Counted from the first letter of the stretch, positions 1-8,889 are shown. The stretch is DNA of 40,172 bases from Phycisphaerae bacterium (GCA_021736645.1 JAIPFM010000014.1:1-40172), one strand, 5' to 3'. Translations and numbers: made by a program. The notes: generated from the letters alone by a model not told the origin.

Positions 1-915
1 CAGGGCAACATGACCATGGTGGGCAGAGTGGCCATGGGGCGATGGTTCAATCATTGGCGAGGCACGGCCACGGCCATCGCCGGAGTCCCCATCGCATTTG
101 CATTCAATGCAGCCCCCTGGATACTCAACAAGCTCATCAACGCGCTGGGCTGGCAGGGCGCATGCTTCCTCCTGGCAGGTCTCATTGGCATTGCCATGAC
201 GCTCATCGGCCTGCTGTTCTTTCGCGACACACCAGAGGAATGCGGCCTGACCATGGATGGCATGACAGCAGATCAGGCCCTCAGCATGCCCAGAAAAGAG
301 CTCCACACTGTACACCGCCAGTTCACCCGATACGAGGCCATGGGGACCGTGTCATTCTGGGCCTTCGCACTGGGTCTGGCTGCGCACGGCCTGATCGTCA
401 CTGCCATCGCCTTTCATATCACCTCCATTGGTGAAGAAATGGGCAAGACACGTGATCAGGCAGTGATGATGTTTTTCTATTCGAGTTTCATTTCCATCCC
501 TGCACGTTTCGCCATCAGTTATCTCGTCGACAACACGCATTTCAAACTCCGTTTTGTGCTGATGTTTCTTGCCGCCACCATCAGCTGCTACACCTTGAGC
601 CTTGCGTGGTTCAATACAACGCTGGGCTGGCTTATAACCACTATAGGATTTGGTCTGTCCGGGGGGGCCTGGGGCGTGCTGTGCAATGTGACGTTTCCAC
701 GGTACTTTGGCAGAAAACACCTGGGTGCGATCAGCGGCTTGAGCATGTCCGTGATGGTGATTGCCAGCGCTGTGGGCCCGGCGTTGTTCAGCGGGGGGCA
801 ACACCTGCTGGGCAGCTACCGCAGCACCACATTCTGCGTACTGGTGCTGCCCGTGATTGTCTTTATTCTGGCATGTTTCACAAGAAATCCGCAACACATC
901 AGGGCTGAGTGCTGA
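1..915 (+). CDS. MFS transporter, C-terminal part (5' end outside window)
   Basis: The reading frame is open from base 1, so the gene starts upstream; the first ATG in the window (base 10) is internal. The visible ~304 residues hold about eight hydrophobic segments, roughly the last two thirds of a 12-helix major facilitator protein. The segment WFNHWRGTATAIAG matches the conserved cytoplasmic loop (WF..RRG.A.GIA) of monocarboxylate/oxalate-formate type MFS carriers, and FFRDTPEECGL matches the usual end of helix 6 (RD.PE..GL) before the central loop. The protein should therefore be an inner-membrane carrier of small organic acids or sugar acids; the substrate cannot be told. It ends 131 bp before a small secreted gene that appears to have its own promoter, so it probably closes its transcription unit. 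Confidence 0.85.
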   Translation, partial: QGNMTMVGRVAMGRWFNHWRGTATAIAGVPIAFAFNAAPWILNKLINALGWQGACFLLAGLIGIAMTLIGLLFFRDTPEECGLTMDGMTADQALSMPRKELHTVHRQFTRYEAMGTVSFWAFALGLAAHGLIVTAIAFHITSIGEEMGKTRDQAVMMFFYSSFISIPARFAISYLVDNTHFKLRFVLMFLAATISCYTLSLAWFNTTLGWLITTIGFGLSGGAWGVLCNVTFPRYFGRKHLGAISGLSMSVMVIASAVGPALFSGGQHLLGSYRSTTFCVLVLPVIVFILACFTRNPQHIRAEC

Positions 916-944
916 AGGTTTTTGTGACGCGGATCCAAGATCCA

Positions 945-973
945 TTGGCAAGAGCAGGTTTTCCCATTAGAAT
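945..973 (+). promoter_or_regulatory. Sigma-70-type promoter for the 1047-3190 genes
   Basis: TTGGCA (945-950) and TAGAAT (968-973) are separated by exactly 17 bp. The predicted start point near 980 falls in the inverted repeat at 978-1000. It lies between the MFS gene and the next gene on the same strand. Confidence 0.5.
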
Positions 974-977
974 AGGC

Positions 978-1000
978 ACCTCACAAAGCTCAAGTGAGGT
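978..1000 (+). promoter_or_regulatory. Perfect inverted repeat at the predicted transcription start
   Basis: ACCTCAC (978-984) pairs perfectly with GTGAGGT (994-1000) across a 9-nt spacer. No T-run follows, so it is not a normal terminator. Being immediately downstream of the TAGAAT box, it could be an operator or a 5'-leader hairpin. Confidence 0.4.
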
Positions 1001-1046
1001 CGGATCTATCTGCCATCGCCTGTCAGGCATTGAAAGGAAGTGAATC

Positions 1047-1427
1047 ATGAGAGAATCCAGGAGACCTTTAAATGTAACAATTCTCGCAATCTGTGTATGT
1101 CTGGCGTTTGGCAGGGTATCAACTGCACCTGCCGCCCAGAGACTGACATATGTGGATCTTGTCAATCGCCTGACCCTTCAGCTGACAAAGGCGATTGATT
1201 ACGGCATCGTCCAGCTCTACCTGGACGGCAAACAGCTCGGCACACCCGTAGATCTTTTCAACAACGGCGTGACTGCAACCGGCGCCCTGGATATGGGCAT
1301 TCACCCTCTTGACAAGCGTGAGCACACTCTGACCGTCGAGATTGTCGGCGCCAATGACAAGGCCGTGAAACGCTACATGTTTGGGCTCGACTATCTCACC
1401 CTGGAAGAGGTCGCACCAGGCTTTTAG
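1047..1427 (+). CDS. Small secreted protein, apparent internally deleted GH172/DUF2961 protein
   Basis: A 126-residue protein with a plausible signal peptide (hydrophobic ILAICVCLAF, then A-P-A-A). The start ATG has the ribosome site AAGGAAG just upstream. After the signal comes RLTYVDLVNRLT, which resembles the beginning of the mature part of many GH172/DUF2961 proteins. The remainder (from about residue 47, KAIDYGIVQLYLDGKQLG to FGLDYLTLE) resembles the C-terminal beta-sandwich module of the same proteins; compare the full-length gene at 22980-25079, whose end reads WVDGKSLAEVDL...IDYVGV. The whole catalytic middle is absent. The two ends are joined in frame near base 1180, where the short repeat CTGAC occurs on both sides. 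It may be a decaying gene or a free carbohydrate-binding module. Family resemblance is from memory; the layout is seen directly. Confidence 0.6.
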   Translation: MRESRRPLNVTILAICVCLAFGRVSTAPAAQRLTYVDLVNRLTLQLTKAIDYGIVQLYLDGKQLGTPVDLFNNGVTATGALDMGIHPLDKREHTLTVEIVGANDKAVKRYMFGLDYLTLEEVAPGF

Positions 1428-1504
1428 GAGTCTGTGTGCGGACGAGCAGGCACGCGGGCTGTATGACACGAACGACCTGGAACACATGTAAAGGAAATAG
1501 AATC

Positions 1505-3190
1505 ATGAAACCCGACATTCGCACACGATATCTGGCAGCTGCTGTCATGCTGTTATTCACGAGCCTGGGCACGGCCGAGGAGAAGGGGCCATGGGCTGTG
1601 GCGACGTTCGAGTGCCTGGGGCTGTACTATCCCAGTGTCAATGACCAGGGCCTCTGCACGGTGCAGTACTGTCAAGCGGATGAGCCACTGTGGCGCGACG
1701 CGCTGCCGCTGGTTTACGATGCCCGTGAGCATCAGTATCGCGGGAGTCTGGTGGGTTTGAAACCCGATACCGCCTATGTCATGCGCCTGACGTGCCGGGG
1801 CAAGACCCTTGAGTTCCAAGGCCGCACGCGCAGTGAGCAGTTTCCCATTGGCAAGACCACCTACCTGTCTGCCGGTGAATTGGATGAGCCCGTGCGCATT
1901 ACCGAGTCCGGTCGGGCCGATGCCTGGCACCTCGTGACACCGGCCCCTGGGACCAAGGCCGTGATCGATGTGTTCAACCTCCACGACCATTGCCTCGATG
2001 TGGCAGCGAACTACGTGATCATTCGGGGCCTGGAACTGAAGAACGCCGGACAGCATGCCGTACGCATACGCAAGGGCGTGCAGAACGTGGTGGTCGAAGA
2101 CTGCCGCATGACCCAGTGGGGCCGGGTCGGCGGGGCCCGGGTCTGGGGTGTGTTTCACGGCTCGGACAGCGCGATTTACGCAGAGACCGGCGCCGGGGCA
2201 CTGGTCCTCCAGCGAAACCTGATTGAACATCCTCGCAGCGGCTCGAACGACTGGGAGTCCGGTCACCCGGATGGACCCCAGGGGATCACATTGCAGAACT
2301 CCGCAGGCAGGAACATCATTCGCTACAATGAGATTCGATCCACCGAAGACCACGGGTACAACGACGGTATTGGCGGCAGCAGCAACTTCAGTTTCCAGGG
2401 CAGTCCGAACCGCGACTCCGATATCTACGGCAATATCATCACCCACTGCTGGGACGATGCCATTGAGAGCGAGGGCGCCAACATGAACGTGCGCATCTGG
2501 GGCAACTACCTGGACAAGACCTTCGCGTTCATTGCCACGGCAAGCACGTCCATGGGACCGCTCTATATCTACCGCAATGTGTTTGCCTCCAGCCGCATCT
2601 CTCACCAGGACCCCAGCGGGGGTGTGATCCTCAAGACCTGGGGACCAGACAAGACCATCACAGTGGACGGGCAGGAGGTCCCCGGTGATCGGGGCCGACG
2701 GTACATCTTTCACAACACGGCACTCCAGCCCAGTGGGGCCATGAATGTGTTCAGCGGCCACGGCGTCAGCAACGCCATGTCGAGGAATAACATCTTTCGG
2801 GTACGCGGCAGCACCTATCCCTCAAACCGGGGTGACGGTCCGTCGAACGATTTCCGCCACGACCTGACCAGCGGCTACATCACAGGCGGATTTGTGCGAT
2901 CCATGTTCGTACCCTCGAACCGGATGGAATGGTTCCTGGCGAGCACCGTGCCTGCCATTCAGTGGGGCAAGGTCGAGTACGCGCGCGGCAGCAAGACATT
3001 CACCATTACGGATCCCGTGGTCCAGGTCCCCAATCCGGCGATCGACAAGGGCGTGCGCGTGCCCGGTTTCAATGACGACTATCAGGGCACTGCCCCGGAT
3101 ATCGGCGCCTTTGAGAACGGCAATCCGGCCCTGAGGTTCGGTCGTGAAGCGTCGCCCGGTTTTGCACGTGCGCCGTGGGAAAGGTACTGA
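1505..3190 (+). CDS. Secreted right-handed parallel beta-helix protein
   Basis: I place the start at ATG 1505, after AAAGGAAATAG, giving 561 residues with a signal peptide ([17 protein letters not shown]). A GTG at 1436 would add 23 unlikely residues. Residues ~25-115 look like a fibronectin/Ig-type domain ([14 protein letters not shown]). The rest has the irregular N/G-rich repeats of a right-handed beta-helix ([42 protein letters not shown]) and ends in the frequent beta-helix closing motif [10 protein letters not shown]. Such folds occur in polysaccharide lyases and related binding proteins, so a role on uronate-rich or pectin/alginate-like glycans outside the cytoplasm is plausible. No catalytic residues can be assigned with confidence. 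It follows the small secreted gene by 77 bp and is probably co-transcribed. Confidence 0.75.
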   Translation: MKPDIRTRYLAAAVMLLFTSLGTAEEKGPWAVATFECLGLYYPSVNDQGLCTVQYCQADEPLWRDALPLVYDAREHQYRGSLVGLKPDTAYVMRLTCRGKTLEFQGRTRSEQFPIGKTTYLSAGELDEPVRITESGRADAWHLVTPAPGTKAVIDVFNLHDHCLDVAANYVIIRGLELKNAGQHAVRIRKGVQNVVVEDCRMTQWGRVGGARVWGVFHGSDSAIYAETGAGALVLQRNLIEHPRSGSNDWESGHPDGPQGITLQNSAGRNIIRYNEIRSTEDHGYNDGIGGSSNFSFQGSPNRDSDIYGNIITHCWDDAIESEGANMNVRIWGNYLDKTFAFIATASTSMGPLYIYRNVFASSRISHQDPSGGVILKTWGPDKTITVDGQEVPGDRGRRYIFHNTALQPSGAMNVFSGHGVSNAMSRNNIFRVRGSTYPSNRGDGPSNDFRHDLTSGYITGGFVRSMFVPSNRMEWFLASTVPAIQWGKVEYARGSKTFTITDPVVQVPNPAIDKGVRVPGFNDDYQGTAPDIGAFENGNPALRFGREASPGFARAPWERY

Positions 3191-3203
3191 GGTATACGAA
3201 GTA

Positions 3204-3232
3204 TTGAAGCCTGTGACAGGGTGTGCTATACT
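3204..3232 (+). promoter_or_regulatory. Promoter of the HzsA-like/PHP gene pair
   Basis: TTGAAG (3204-3209), 17-bp spacer, TATACT (3227-3232) preceded by TGC, an extended -10 element. It is a near-consensus sigma-70 promoter about 75 bp upstream of the ATG at 3311. Confidence 0.65.
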
Positions 3233-3310
3233 TGAATCACGGTAAAAAGGCTGAATTGTCGTTGGATCTGTAAATGTGATGTATCATAGAGTTAGGCTAA
3301 GGACTGTCTT

Positions 3311-5650
3311 ATGAAAAATTCGAGGCTATTTCTAACGGGTTTGACTGTCATCCTGAGTTTCGCGGTGACAGGGATTTTGGCTGCAGCGGATACGGACCGA
3401 GTCGGCCAGTCGCTGACCCTGGCTCAGAATGGATCGGCCCTGGACGAGATCATTTTCGTGAAACGAAAACCCTATTCCTCGGATCACTATTATACGGACA
3501 TCAATAACGGCACCAGCCCGGATCGGTTCGATGCGCGCAACGGCATTTATGTATACAGTATGAGTACCCGGAAGGAAAGGCCTGTGGTCACGGCAGCCCA
3601 GTTGCCCGGGGGCAAGGGGTTTATTGGCAAGCTCAGCCTGTCCTTTGATGCGAAAAAGGTCATCTTTGATTTTCGGGAGACTGCGGACTCCGGGTTTCGC
3701 ATCTGGGAGGTCAATACAGACGGCACGGGCCTGCGTCAGTTGTCGTTTGCACCGGCCGATGAAGCAGAGAAAATCGCACGCTGGGGCAGACCCTGGCATA
3801 CGGATGATATCCATCCCTGTTATCTGCCGGATGGGGACATCATTTTCTCGTCCACGCGGTGCGAACACACGATCCTGTGCGGCGGTTCAGCGGCCCTGGT
3901 GGCCCCCGGTCTTCACCGGATGGACAGTGACGGCGGCCACATCCAGCAGCTCACGCGAAGTCCGGTCAGTGAATTCTGCCCGGTGGTGCTGGATGACGGG
4001 CGCGTGATGTATCACCGCTGGGAGTACATTGACAAGGGCGCACGCGTGGGCAAGACGATCTGGTCCATGAATCCGGACGGCACACATGCCCAGGAACTCT
4101 ACGGCCTGGCGGATGACACCACGACCGTGTACATGTATCCCCAGGCCATTCCCGGCAGCGACCATCGCGTGGTCTGTGTGGGCACGTGCCATTATCCCCA
4201 GGGGGGCTGCCTGGGTGCCATCATGCTGATCGACTTCCAGAGAGGCAATCGCAAGCGCGGTCCTGATCCGGACGAGGCCGATTATGTGCAGTGGGATGAT
4301 CGATACCCTGTGACCAATCTCACGCCAGAGGTGTTTATTGAAAGGCGTACTGAGCCGGGCTGGCACTTTCGCACGCAAGCAGGTGAGTATGTGCATGATC
4401 GGGAGGGCCGGAGCGGGCATCTTTATACGCATCCCTATCCGGTCACAGAAAATACATTCCTGGTTTCATACAAGGTCAATGCCAAAGACCATTACAAGAA
4501 TGTGGGCAATGCCTATGCCCTGTACCTCATAGATACCCAGGGCCGTCAGCGTTTTGTACACAGCGATGAGACCCTGTCCTGCTGGCATCCCACACCTCTG
4601 GCCGCTCGAAACCTGCCGCCCCAGGTCTATTCGTATAAAAATCCGACCTATGCAGCCAAGGAGGAGGCCCTGTGTATTGTGACCAATGTGTATGAAGGCA
4701 TGGACGGCGTGGCACCCGGAGAGGTCAAGTGGCTGCGCATCAATGAAGCCATACCGCGTTATTGGGATACAGGTCGCAGATGGGGATCTGCCACGAGCAG
4801 CTCCAGTTGGAAGGCGGCGCTGTGGCCGCGCGTGCAGTGGGGTGTGGTGCCCGTGGAAGCGGACGGCTCTGCCTATTTTACAGTGCCTGCGAACCGCGAC
4901 ATCTTCTATCAGGCCCTGGATAAAGACTTTCGCGAGATCCAGCGTGAAAGGACGTATGTGAATTACCAGGCTGGTGAGGTCAGATCCTGTGTGGGGTGCC
5001 ATGCTCAGGGGACCCGGTCATCGCAGCCTCAAAAACACCAAATCACCATGGCCCTCAGCAGGGACCCCAGTATGCCCCAGCCCCAGCCTTGCGATTTGAA
5101 GGAAAACGGCGGCAACGGTCTGGCTCAACAGGTGATTCACTATCCCACGGATATTCAACCCATCTTTGACGCCAAATGCATCACATGTCACGGCAATGCC
5201 GATCCAAAGGCCGGGTTGAAACTCACAGGGGACGTGACCGATTATTACAATACGTCCTATGAAGCGATTGGAAACAGGGAACTGGCCGGTCCCCTGATTT
5301 CCGAGTTCACCTCTTTTAAGAAGGGTGATCAGGGCAATTACAATGGGGCCTTTCTCCTGCCCAAGAGTCTGGGCTGCTATCAGAGTCCGCTGATGGATCT
5401 GCTGACCCGGACCACGCATGCACAGAATGCTGAGGACGATCATTCCAAGATGTTGACCAGCACGGAGATGATGATTCTGAGTCGCTGGGTGGACAGCAAC
5501 TACCAGTTCTACGGCACCTACTATGGTCGACACCACGCCAGGTGGGTGACTGCTGACCCTGGAAAACCTGAATACAACCCCCAAGACTTTCGTCGTAAAC
5601 CGGCATTTGACGAGGCTATCAGCTTCTTTGCCCCGGAGTGGCACCGTTAA
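3311..5650 (+). CDS. Hydrazine synthase alpha subunit-like diheme beta-propeller protein
   Basis: A 779-residue exported protein (signal peptide ending near ILAAA). Residues ~45-480 have repeated propeller-type blades (TDGTGLRQL, YLPDGDIIFSSTRCEH, MDSDGGHIQQLT, MNPDGTHAQEL), as in TolB/HzsA middle domains. The last third carries two c-type haem sites, CVGCH (560-564) and CITCH (623-627). HzsA of anammox bacteria has this same order, a propeller followed by a domain with two c-type haems, and a similar length. The partner subunits HzsB and HzsC are not in the window, so hydrazine synthesis is not implied; a periplasmic redox or carbohydrate-linked oxidation role is more likely. The ribosome site AAGGA precedes ATG 3311. 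The PHP-type gene follows after 46 bp and is probably in the same operon. Confidence 0.75.
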   Translation: MKNSRLFLTGLTVILSFAVTGILAAADTDRVGQSLTLAQNGSALDEIIFVKRKPYSSDHYYTDINNGTSPDRFDARNGIYVYSMSTRKERPVVTAAQLPGGKGFIGKLSLSFDAKKVIFDFRETADSGFRIWEVNTDGTGLRQLSFAPADEAEKIARWGRPWHTDDIHPCYLPDGDIIFSSTRCEHTILCGGSAALVAPGLHRMDSDGGHIQQLTRSPVSEFCPVVLDDGRVMYHRWEYIDKGARVGKTIWSMNPDGTHAQELYGLADDTTTVYMYPQAIPGSDHRVVCVGTCHYPQGGCLGAIMLIDFQRGNRKRGPDPDEADYVQWDDRYPVTNLTPEVFIERRTEPGWHFRTQAGEYVHDREGRSGHLYTHPYPVTENTFLVSYKVNAKDHYKNVGNAYALYLIDTQGRQRFVHSDETLSCWHPTPLAARNLPPQVYSYKNPTYAAKEEALCIVTNVYEGMDGVAPGEVKWLRINEAIPRYWDTGRRWGSATSSSSWKAALWPRVQWGVVPVEADGSAYFTVPANRDIFYQALDKDFREIQRERTYVNYQAGEVRSCVGCHAQGTRSSQPQKHQITMALSRDPSMPQPQPCDLKENGGNGLAQQVIHYPTDIQPIFDAKCITCHGNADPKAGLKLTGDVTDYYNTSYEAIGNRELAGPLISEFTSFKKGDQGNYNGAFLLPKSLGCYQSPLMDLLTRTTHAQNAEDDHSKMLTSTEMMILSRWVDSNYQFYGTYYGRHHARWVTADPGKPEYNPQDFRRKPAFDEAISFFAPEWHR

Positions 5651-5696
5651 ACCGCTCGTGGTTCGATCTGGTCCGTAAGCCCATGTGAGGGATGAC

Positions 5697-8219
5697 ATGA
5701 CAATGGTGATGGTGACGGTCACGCAGAAAAAAAACAGGCATGCGGCCTGGGTCCCCTTGATTCGAAGTGCCGTGATCCTTTCTCTGGCCACGCCCCTGTT
5801 GGCGTGGAGTGTCACCACCGTGGACCTGTCCGACTATGATCCGACGAGTGCTGTGCGTGTGTCGCATCCCAATGCGAACACCTTGAAAGCGCAATGGTCT
5901 GACAGGGGGGGGACCCAGTACCGTGTCCAGTTCAGCCTGAACTCTGGTGACCCACTGTTCAGACGCCTTGAAACGGCCCAGGCCCCGGGTGATCCCTTTA
6001 CCACCGTGGCCCAGAACGTGGCGTCCAGATATCGTGTCACACTCGGAACCCGCCATGCACAGATTGGCTGGCCGTACATCTTTTTTGACAAGGTGTTTGA
6101 CAATACACCTGCACCCACCGCCCACCTGTCCGTATTGACGATCGAATCTGTGCGCGTGGTCAGTGTGAGTCCCAGTCGTGTGACGATCGTCTTTTCCACG
6201 CTCTCTGTGGGGCCGTACTCCGGAGATCTGGTGTGCACGCTCTATGCAGGCAGCCCGTTCATTCAACTCCAGGCCTCCATGCGGGTGGATCAGCCCTGGG
6301 TGGCCTACATCTACGATTCTCTGTTGTATGCGGATTTCGACACAGTGGCCTACAGGGACATGAACGAGACATTCCAAACGGTCCCGGCCGCATCGCTGCA
6401 GGAAACAACACCGGGCGAGTCAGCCGGTGTGAAGGTCAAACACCGTACTATCATGGGACAGGTCTCTGACTGCAGAGGCACTGTGGCCATGGTCCTTCCT
6501 CCGCACGCAGGTTTCTATCCCCTGGACCGCAGCAACAACTATGGATTTCTCCAGGCTGGCAAGACATTCATTGGCACCAAGATGTCCTATTGGGGCGATC
6601 GAGGCTATGTGCCCTGGATCGACGCGCCGCAAGGCGCAACCCAGCGCATGGATTCATTTCTCTTTTTCACGCCCCGTGATCCGGAACAGACCCTGTCGCG
6701 CGTGCTGACCTATACCCACGGCGACAGGTACAAGCCTGTGCCTGGTCACTATACCATGGCCGAGCACTTTCACCCGGAATTTACCCAGGCCTATTTAAAT
6801 GGCGAGGACACCATCACACCCTTCAAGGAGACCATGAAGTCACTCGGTGTTCAGATTGTGCATTCAAGCGAGTTTCACCTATACAGAAACCAGATGCATC
6901 CCTTTAAGAATACAGAAGAACGTCTCGCTGAATTGCACGCCATGTACACGCTGTTTGAACGCGAATCGGATGACGATCTGGTGTTCATCCCGGGCGAGGA
7001 GTACAACCACTATTTTGGCGGTCACTGGAGCTACCTCCTTCCCAAGCCAGTGTACTTTACCGGATGGTCCGGCCAGGAGGGAAAGGCCTACAGGCAAACC
7101 TATGTAGAGTCCGAGGGTGTCACCTATCCACGGGTGTATCAAGTGGGCAATGCCGAGACCATGCTTCAGCTGCTCAGGGATGAAGGAGGGCTGGCCTGGG
7201 GGGCACACCCTCGCATCAAGGATTCGCAGCAGATGCCGGACACGTATATGGACAGTGACTTCTACAGGGATCCCGTCTATCTGGCAGGGGACTGGAAGGC
7301 CATGCCTCTGGATCTGTCTCAGGATCGTCTGGGTGTGCGGGGATTCCAGTTGATGGATGAGACGGCCCTGTGGGGGTACAAGAAATCCATGCTGGGGGAA
7401 GTCGACACGTTCGAGCTGGACATGACCCACGAGATCTACGGCCACATGAACGTCAACTACCTCAAGCTGCCGTCACTCCCTTCCAAGACCGACTGGACCA
7501 GCCTGGTGGAGTGCATTCGTGAGGGACAGTTCTTCACCACCACAGGGGAGGTCCTGATCCACGCGTGGCATGCGTCAGCATCCGGCGTGACAGCTCAGGT
7601 AGAGTGGTACTTTCCGCCTGCCTTTGCAGAGATTACCTGGGGGGATGCCAAGGGCATCCACAAGACAAAGCAGGCTTTGGCGGACCATGGGGAATTCGAC
7701 ACCCATCAGATCACCGTGGCTGCAGATCTGAGTGCGGCGAACTGGGTGCGTTTCGAGGTGTGGGACGTGGCCAGAAACGGGGCCTTTACCCAGCCGGTCT
7801 GGTTGACTGCACCGGCAAATCCTGCGGTTGTGGCAGGCCGAGTCACTGGCTTTACGCTGATCGATACGGACACAGATGCACCTGTACCAGGGTATGATCC
7901 CATGCCTGCGAATGCGGTCCTGGATCTGGCGACACTCCCGCGCCACCTGACCCTGCGTGCCAACACGAGCCCCCTGATTCTGGATCAGGTCACGATCTCC
8001 CTGGATGGTGTCACGACCTCGCTGACCCAGTGGCCGTACTGCCTGACACCCTGTGCGGTGAACCAGGGTCTGAGAGGCTGTCCCTTTTACGACTACGCAT
8101 CCAGCACCCTGACTCCGGGGACGCATATCATCAAGGCCGCACCCTCTCAGGGCAAGGTCCCGGGTGTACCCTTGACACTGGAATTCTCAGTGGAGGGCCG
8201 GCTGAAAGCTGATGGCTGA
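5697..8219 (+). CDS. Secreted PHP-domain-like metal-dependent hydrolase
   Basis: I choose ATG 5697, with AGGGA just upstream; an in-frame GTG at 5685 adds only four residues. The 840-residue product has a basic N-terminus and a hydrophobic signal segment (SAVILSLATPLLAWS). A beta-rich N-terminal half precedes a region with PHP-type metal-ligand motifs: HFHPE with H357 and H359, the segment DLVFIPGEEYNHYFGGHW, and GGLAWGAHP with H504. The C-terminal ~200 residues look like Ig-type beta domains. PHP enzymes are metal-dependent phosphoesterases, although exported multidomain members have largely unknown substrates. It is 46 bp downstream of the HzsA-like gene and probably functions with it. The final codons are part of a short 7-bp repeat. 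Confidence 0.6.
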   Translation: MTMVMVTVTQKKNRHAAWVPLIRSAVILSLATPLLAWSVTTVDLSDYDPTSAVRVSHPNANTLKAQWSDRGGTQYRVQFSLNSGDPLFRRLETAQAPGDPFTTVAQNVASRYRVTLGTRHAQIGWPYIFFDKVFDNTPAPTAHLSVLTIESVRVVSVSPSRVTIVFSTLSVGPYSGDLVCTLYAGSPFIQLQASMRVDQPWVAYIYDSLLYADFDTVAYRDMNETFQTVPAASLQETTPGESAGVKVKHRTIMGQVSDCRGTVAMVLPPHAGFYPLDRSNNYGFLQAGKTFIGTKMSYWGDRGYVPWIDAPQGATQRMDSFLFFTPRDPEQTLSRVLTYTHGDRYKPVPGHYTMAEHFHPEFTQAYLNGEDTITPFKETMKSLGVQIVHSSEFHLYRNQMHPFKNTEERLAELHAMYTLFERESDDDLVFIPGEEYNHYFGGHWSYLLPKPVYFTGWSGQEGKAYRQTYVESEGVTYPRVYQVGNAETMLQLLRDEGGLAWGAHPRIKDSQQMPDTYMDSDFYRDPVYLAGDWKAMPLDLSQDRLGVRGFQLMDETALWGYKKSMLGEVDTFELDMTHEIYGHMNVNYLKLPSLPSKTDWTSLVECIREGQFFTTTGEVLIHAWHASASGVTAQVEWYFPPAFAEITWGDAKGIHKTKQALADHGEFDTHQITVAADLSAANWVRFEVWDVARNGAFTQPVWLTAPANPAVVAGRVTGFTLIDTDTDAPVPGYDPMPANAVLDLATLPRHLTLRANTSPLILDQVTISLDGVTTSLTQWPYCLTPCAVNQGLRGCPFYDYASSTLTPGTHIIKAAPSQGKVPGVPLTLEFSVEGRLKADG

Positions 8220-8228
8220 CGGCTTTTT
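8201..8228 (+). repeat. Short 7-bp tandem repeat (GCTGANN) over a stop codon
   Basis: GCTGAAA, GCTGATG, GCTGACG and a degenerate GCTTTTT follow one another in exact 7-bp phase. The stop codon of the PHP-like gene (8217-8219) lies inside the third unit, so the last residues (KADG) come from the repeat. A second, longer 7-bp array lies at the other end of the next gene. Confidence 0.6.
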
Positions 8229-8255
8229 CCAGAGCCAGGTGCTTAAGGAGACATT

Positions 8256-8822
8256 ATGACCAGGCAAGGTGTGTTGGAGGTGATCCAACAGCGATCCAGT
8301 GTGCGTGCGTATGAGTCACGCTCCGTTTCAAGAGATAAGATCGAGCGCTGTCTGGAGGCGGCCCGCTTGGCCCCATCCGCCTGCAATGCCCAGGCCTGGA
8401 CCTTCATCACTGTGGATGATCCCCAGCTCAGGGACAAACTGGCCCCCTGTACAGCAGACAAGTGGCTTCCCTTGAATCATTTTACGTATCAGGCCCCGGT
8501 CCATGTGGTCATGGTCCTGGAACCCGGCAAACTGAGTGCCCAGGCCGGCGGGCTGATCAAGCAGAGGGACTTTCGCTGGATCGATATCGGCATTGCTGCG
8601 GAACACTTCTGCCTCCAGGCTCAAGCCGAGGGTCTGGGCACCTGCATGCTGGGGTGGTTCAATGAACGCAAGGTCCAGGCACTGCTCCACATCCCCAAAT
8701 CAAAGACCGTGGCCCTGATTATCACTGTGGGCTATGCCGGGTCTGACAGCACTCGTCCCAGGCATCGCAAACCATTCGAGGAGGTGACTCGATGGAATGG
8801 GTATGAGAGGAGTAGTCAGTAG
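8256..8822 (+). CDS. Nitroreductase family FMN-dependent oxidoreductase
   Basis: A 188-residue cytoplasmic protein, the usual size for a single-domain nitroreductase. The N-terminus VLEVIQQRSSVRAY is the classic FMN-phosphate binding start of the family; LEAARLAPSACNAQAW is the next conserved flavin-contacting helix. GLGTCMLGWFNE and LIITVGYAG are the usual C-terminal motifs. The family reduces nitro groups, quinones or flavins with NAD(P)H; the substrate cannot be predicted. TAAGGAG is the ribosome site. The gene is bracketed by two different 7-bp repeat arrays. Its last codons (SSQ) and stop lie at the edge of or inside the downstream array, suggesting that its C-terminus was altered by repeat growth. 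Confidence 0.85.
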   Translation: MTRQGVLEVIQQRSSVRAYESRSVSRDKIERCLEAARLAPSACNAQAWTFITVDDPQLRDKLAPCTADKWLPLNHFTYQAPVHVVMVLEPGKLSAQAGGLIKQRDFRWIDIGIAAEHFCLQAQAEGLGTCMLGWFNERKVQALLHIPKSKTVALIITVGYAGSDSTRPRHRKPFEEVTRWNGYERSSQ

Positions 8823-8889
8823 TCAGTTTTTAGTTTTCAGTTTTCAGTATTCGGTATTCGGTATTCGGTGTTTAGTTTTCAGTTTTCAG
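8813..8889 (+). repeat. Eleven-unit 7-bp tandem repeat (consensus TTTTCAG)
   Basis: From 8813 to 8889 the sequence divides into exactly eleven 7-mers: TAGTCAG x2, TTTTTAG, TTTTCAG x2, TATTCGG x3, TGTTTAG, TTTTCAG x2. Identical units sit next to each other, as expected from replication slippage. The array contains the stop codon of the nitroreductase gene (TAG 8820-8822) and that of the convergent kinase gene (TTA, 8872-8874), whose last residues KTEN are encoded by it. There is no room for a separate terminator here. Confidence 0.85.

Noticed and set aside
352..951. 199-codon open frame on the - strand
   Set aside because: It lies opposite the MFS gene, has no ribosome site and its protein is rich in His/Gln/Ala without family motifs; it is a reverse-strand shadow.
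1553..2761. 402-codon open frame on the - strand
   Set aside because: It is antisense to the beta-helix gene, which has a signal peptide and clear repeats; the antisense protein shows no recognisable fold pattern.
3311..5650. Evidence for anammox metabolism
   Set aside because: Only the alpha-like subunit is present; no HzsB/HzsC, hydrazine dehydrogenase or other anammox gene is seen, and HzsA-like proteins occur in other bacteria.
8813..8889. Possible CRISPR array
   Set aside because: The units are 7 bp and directly adjacent, without spacers; no cas gene is nearby.
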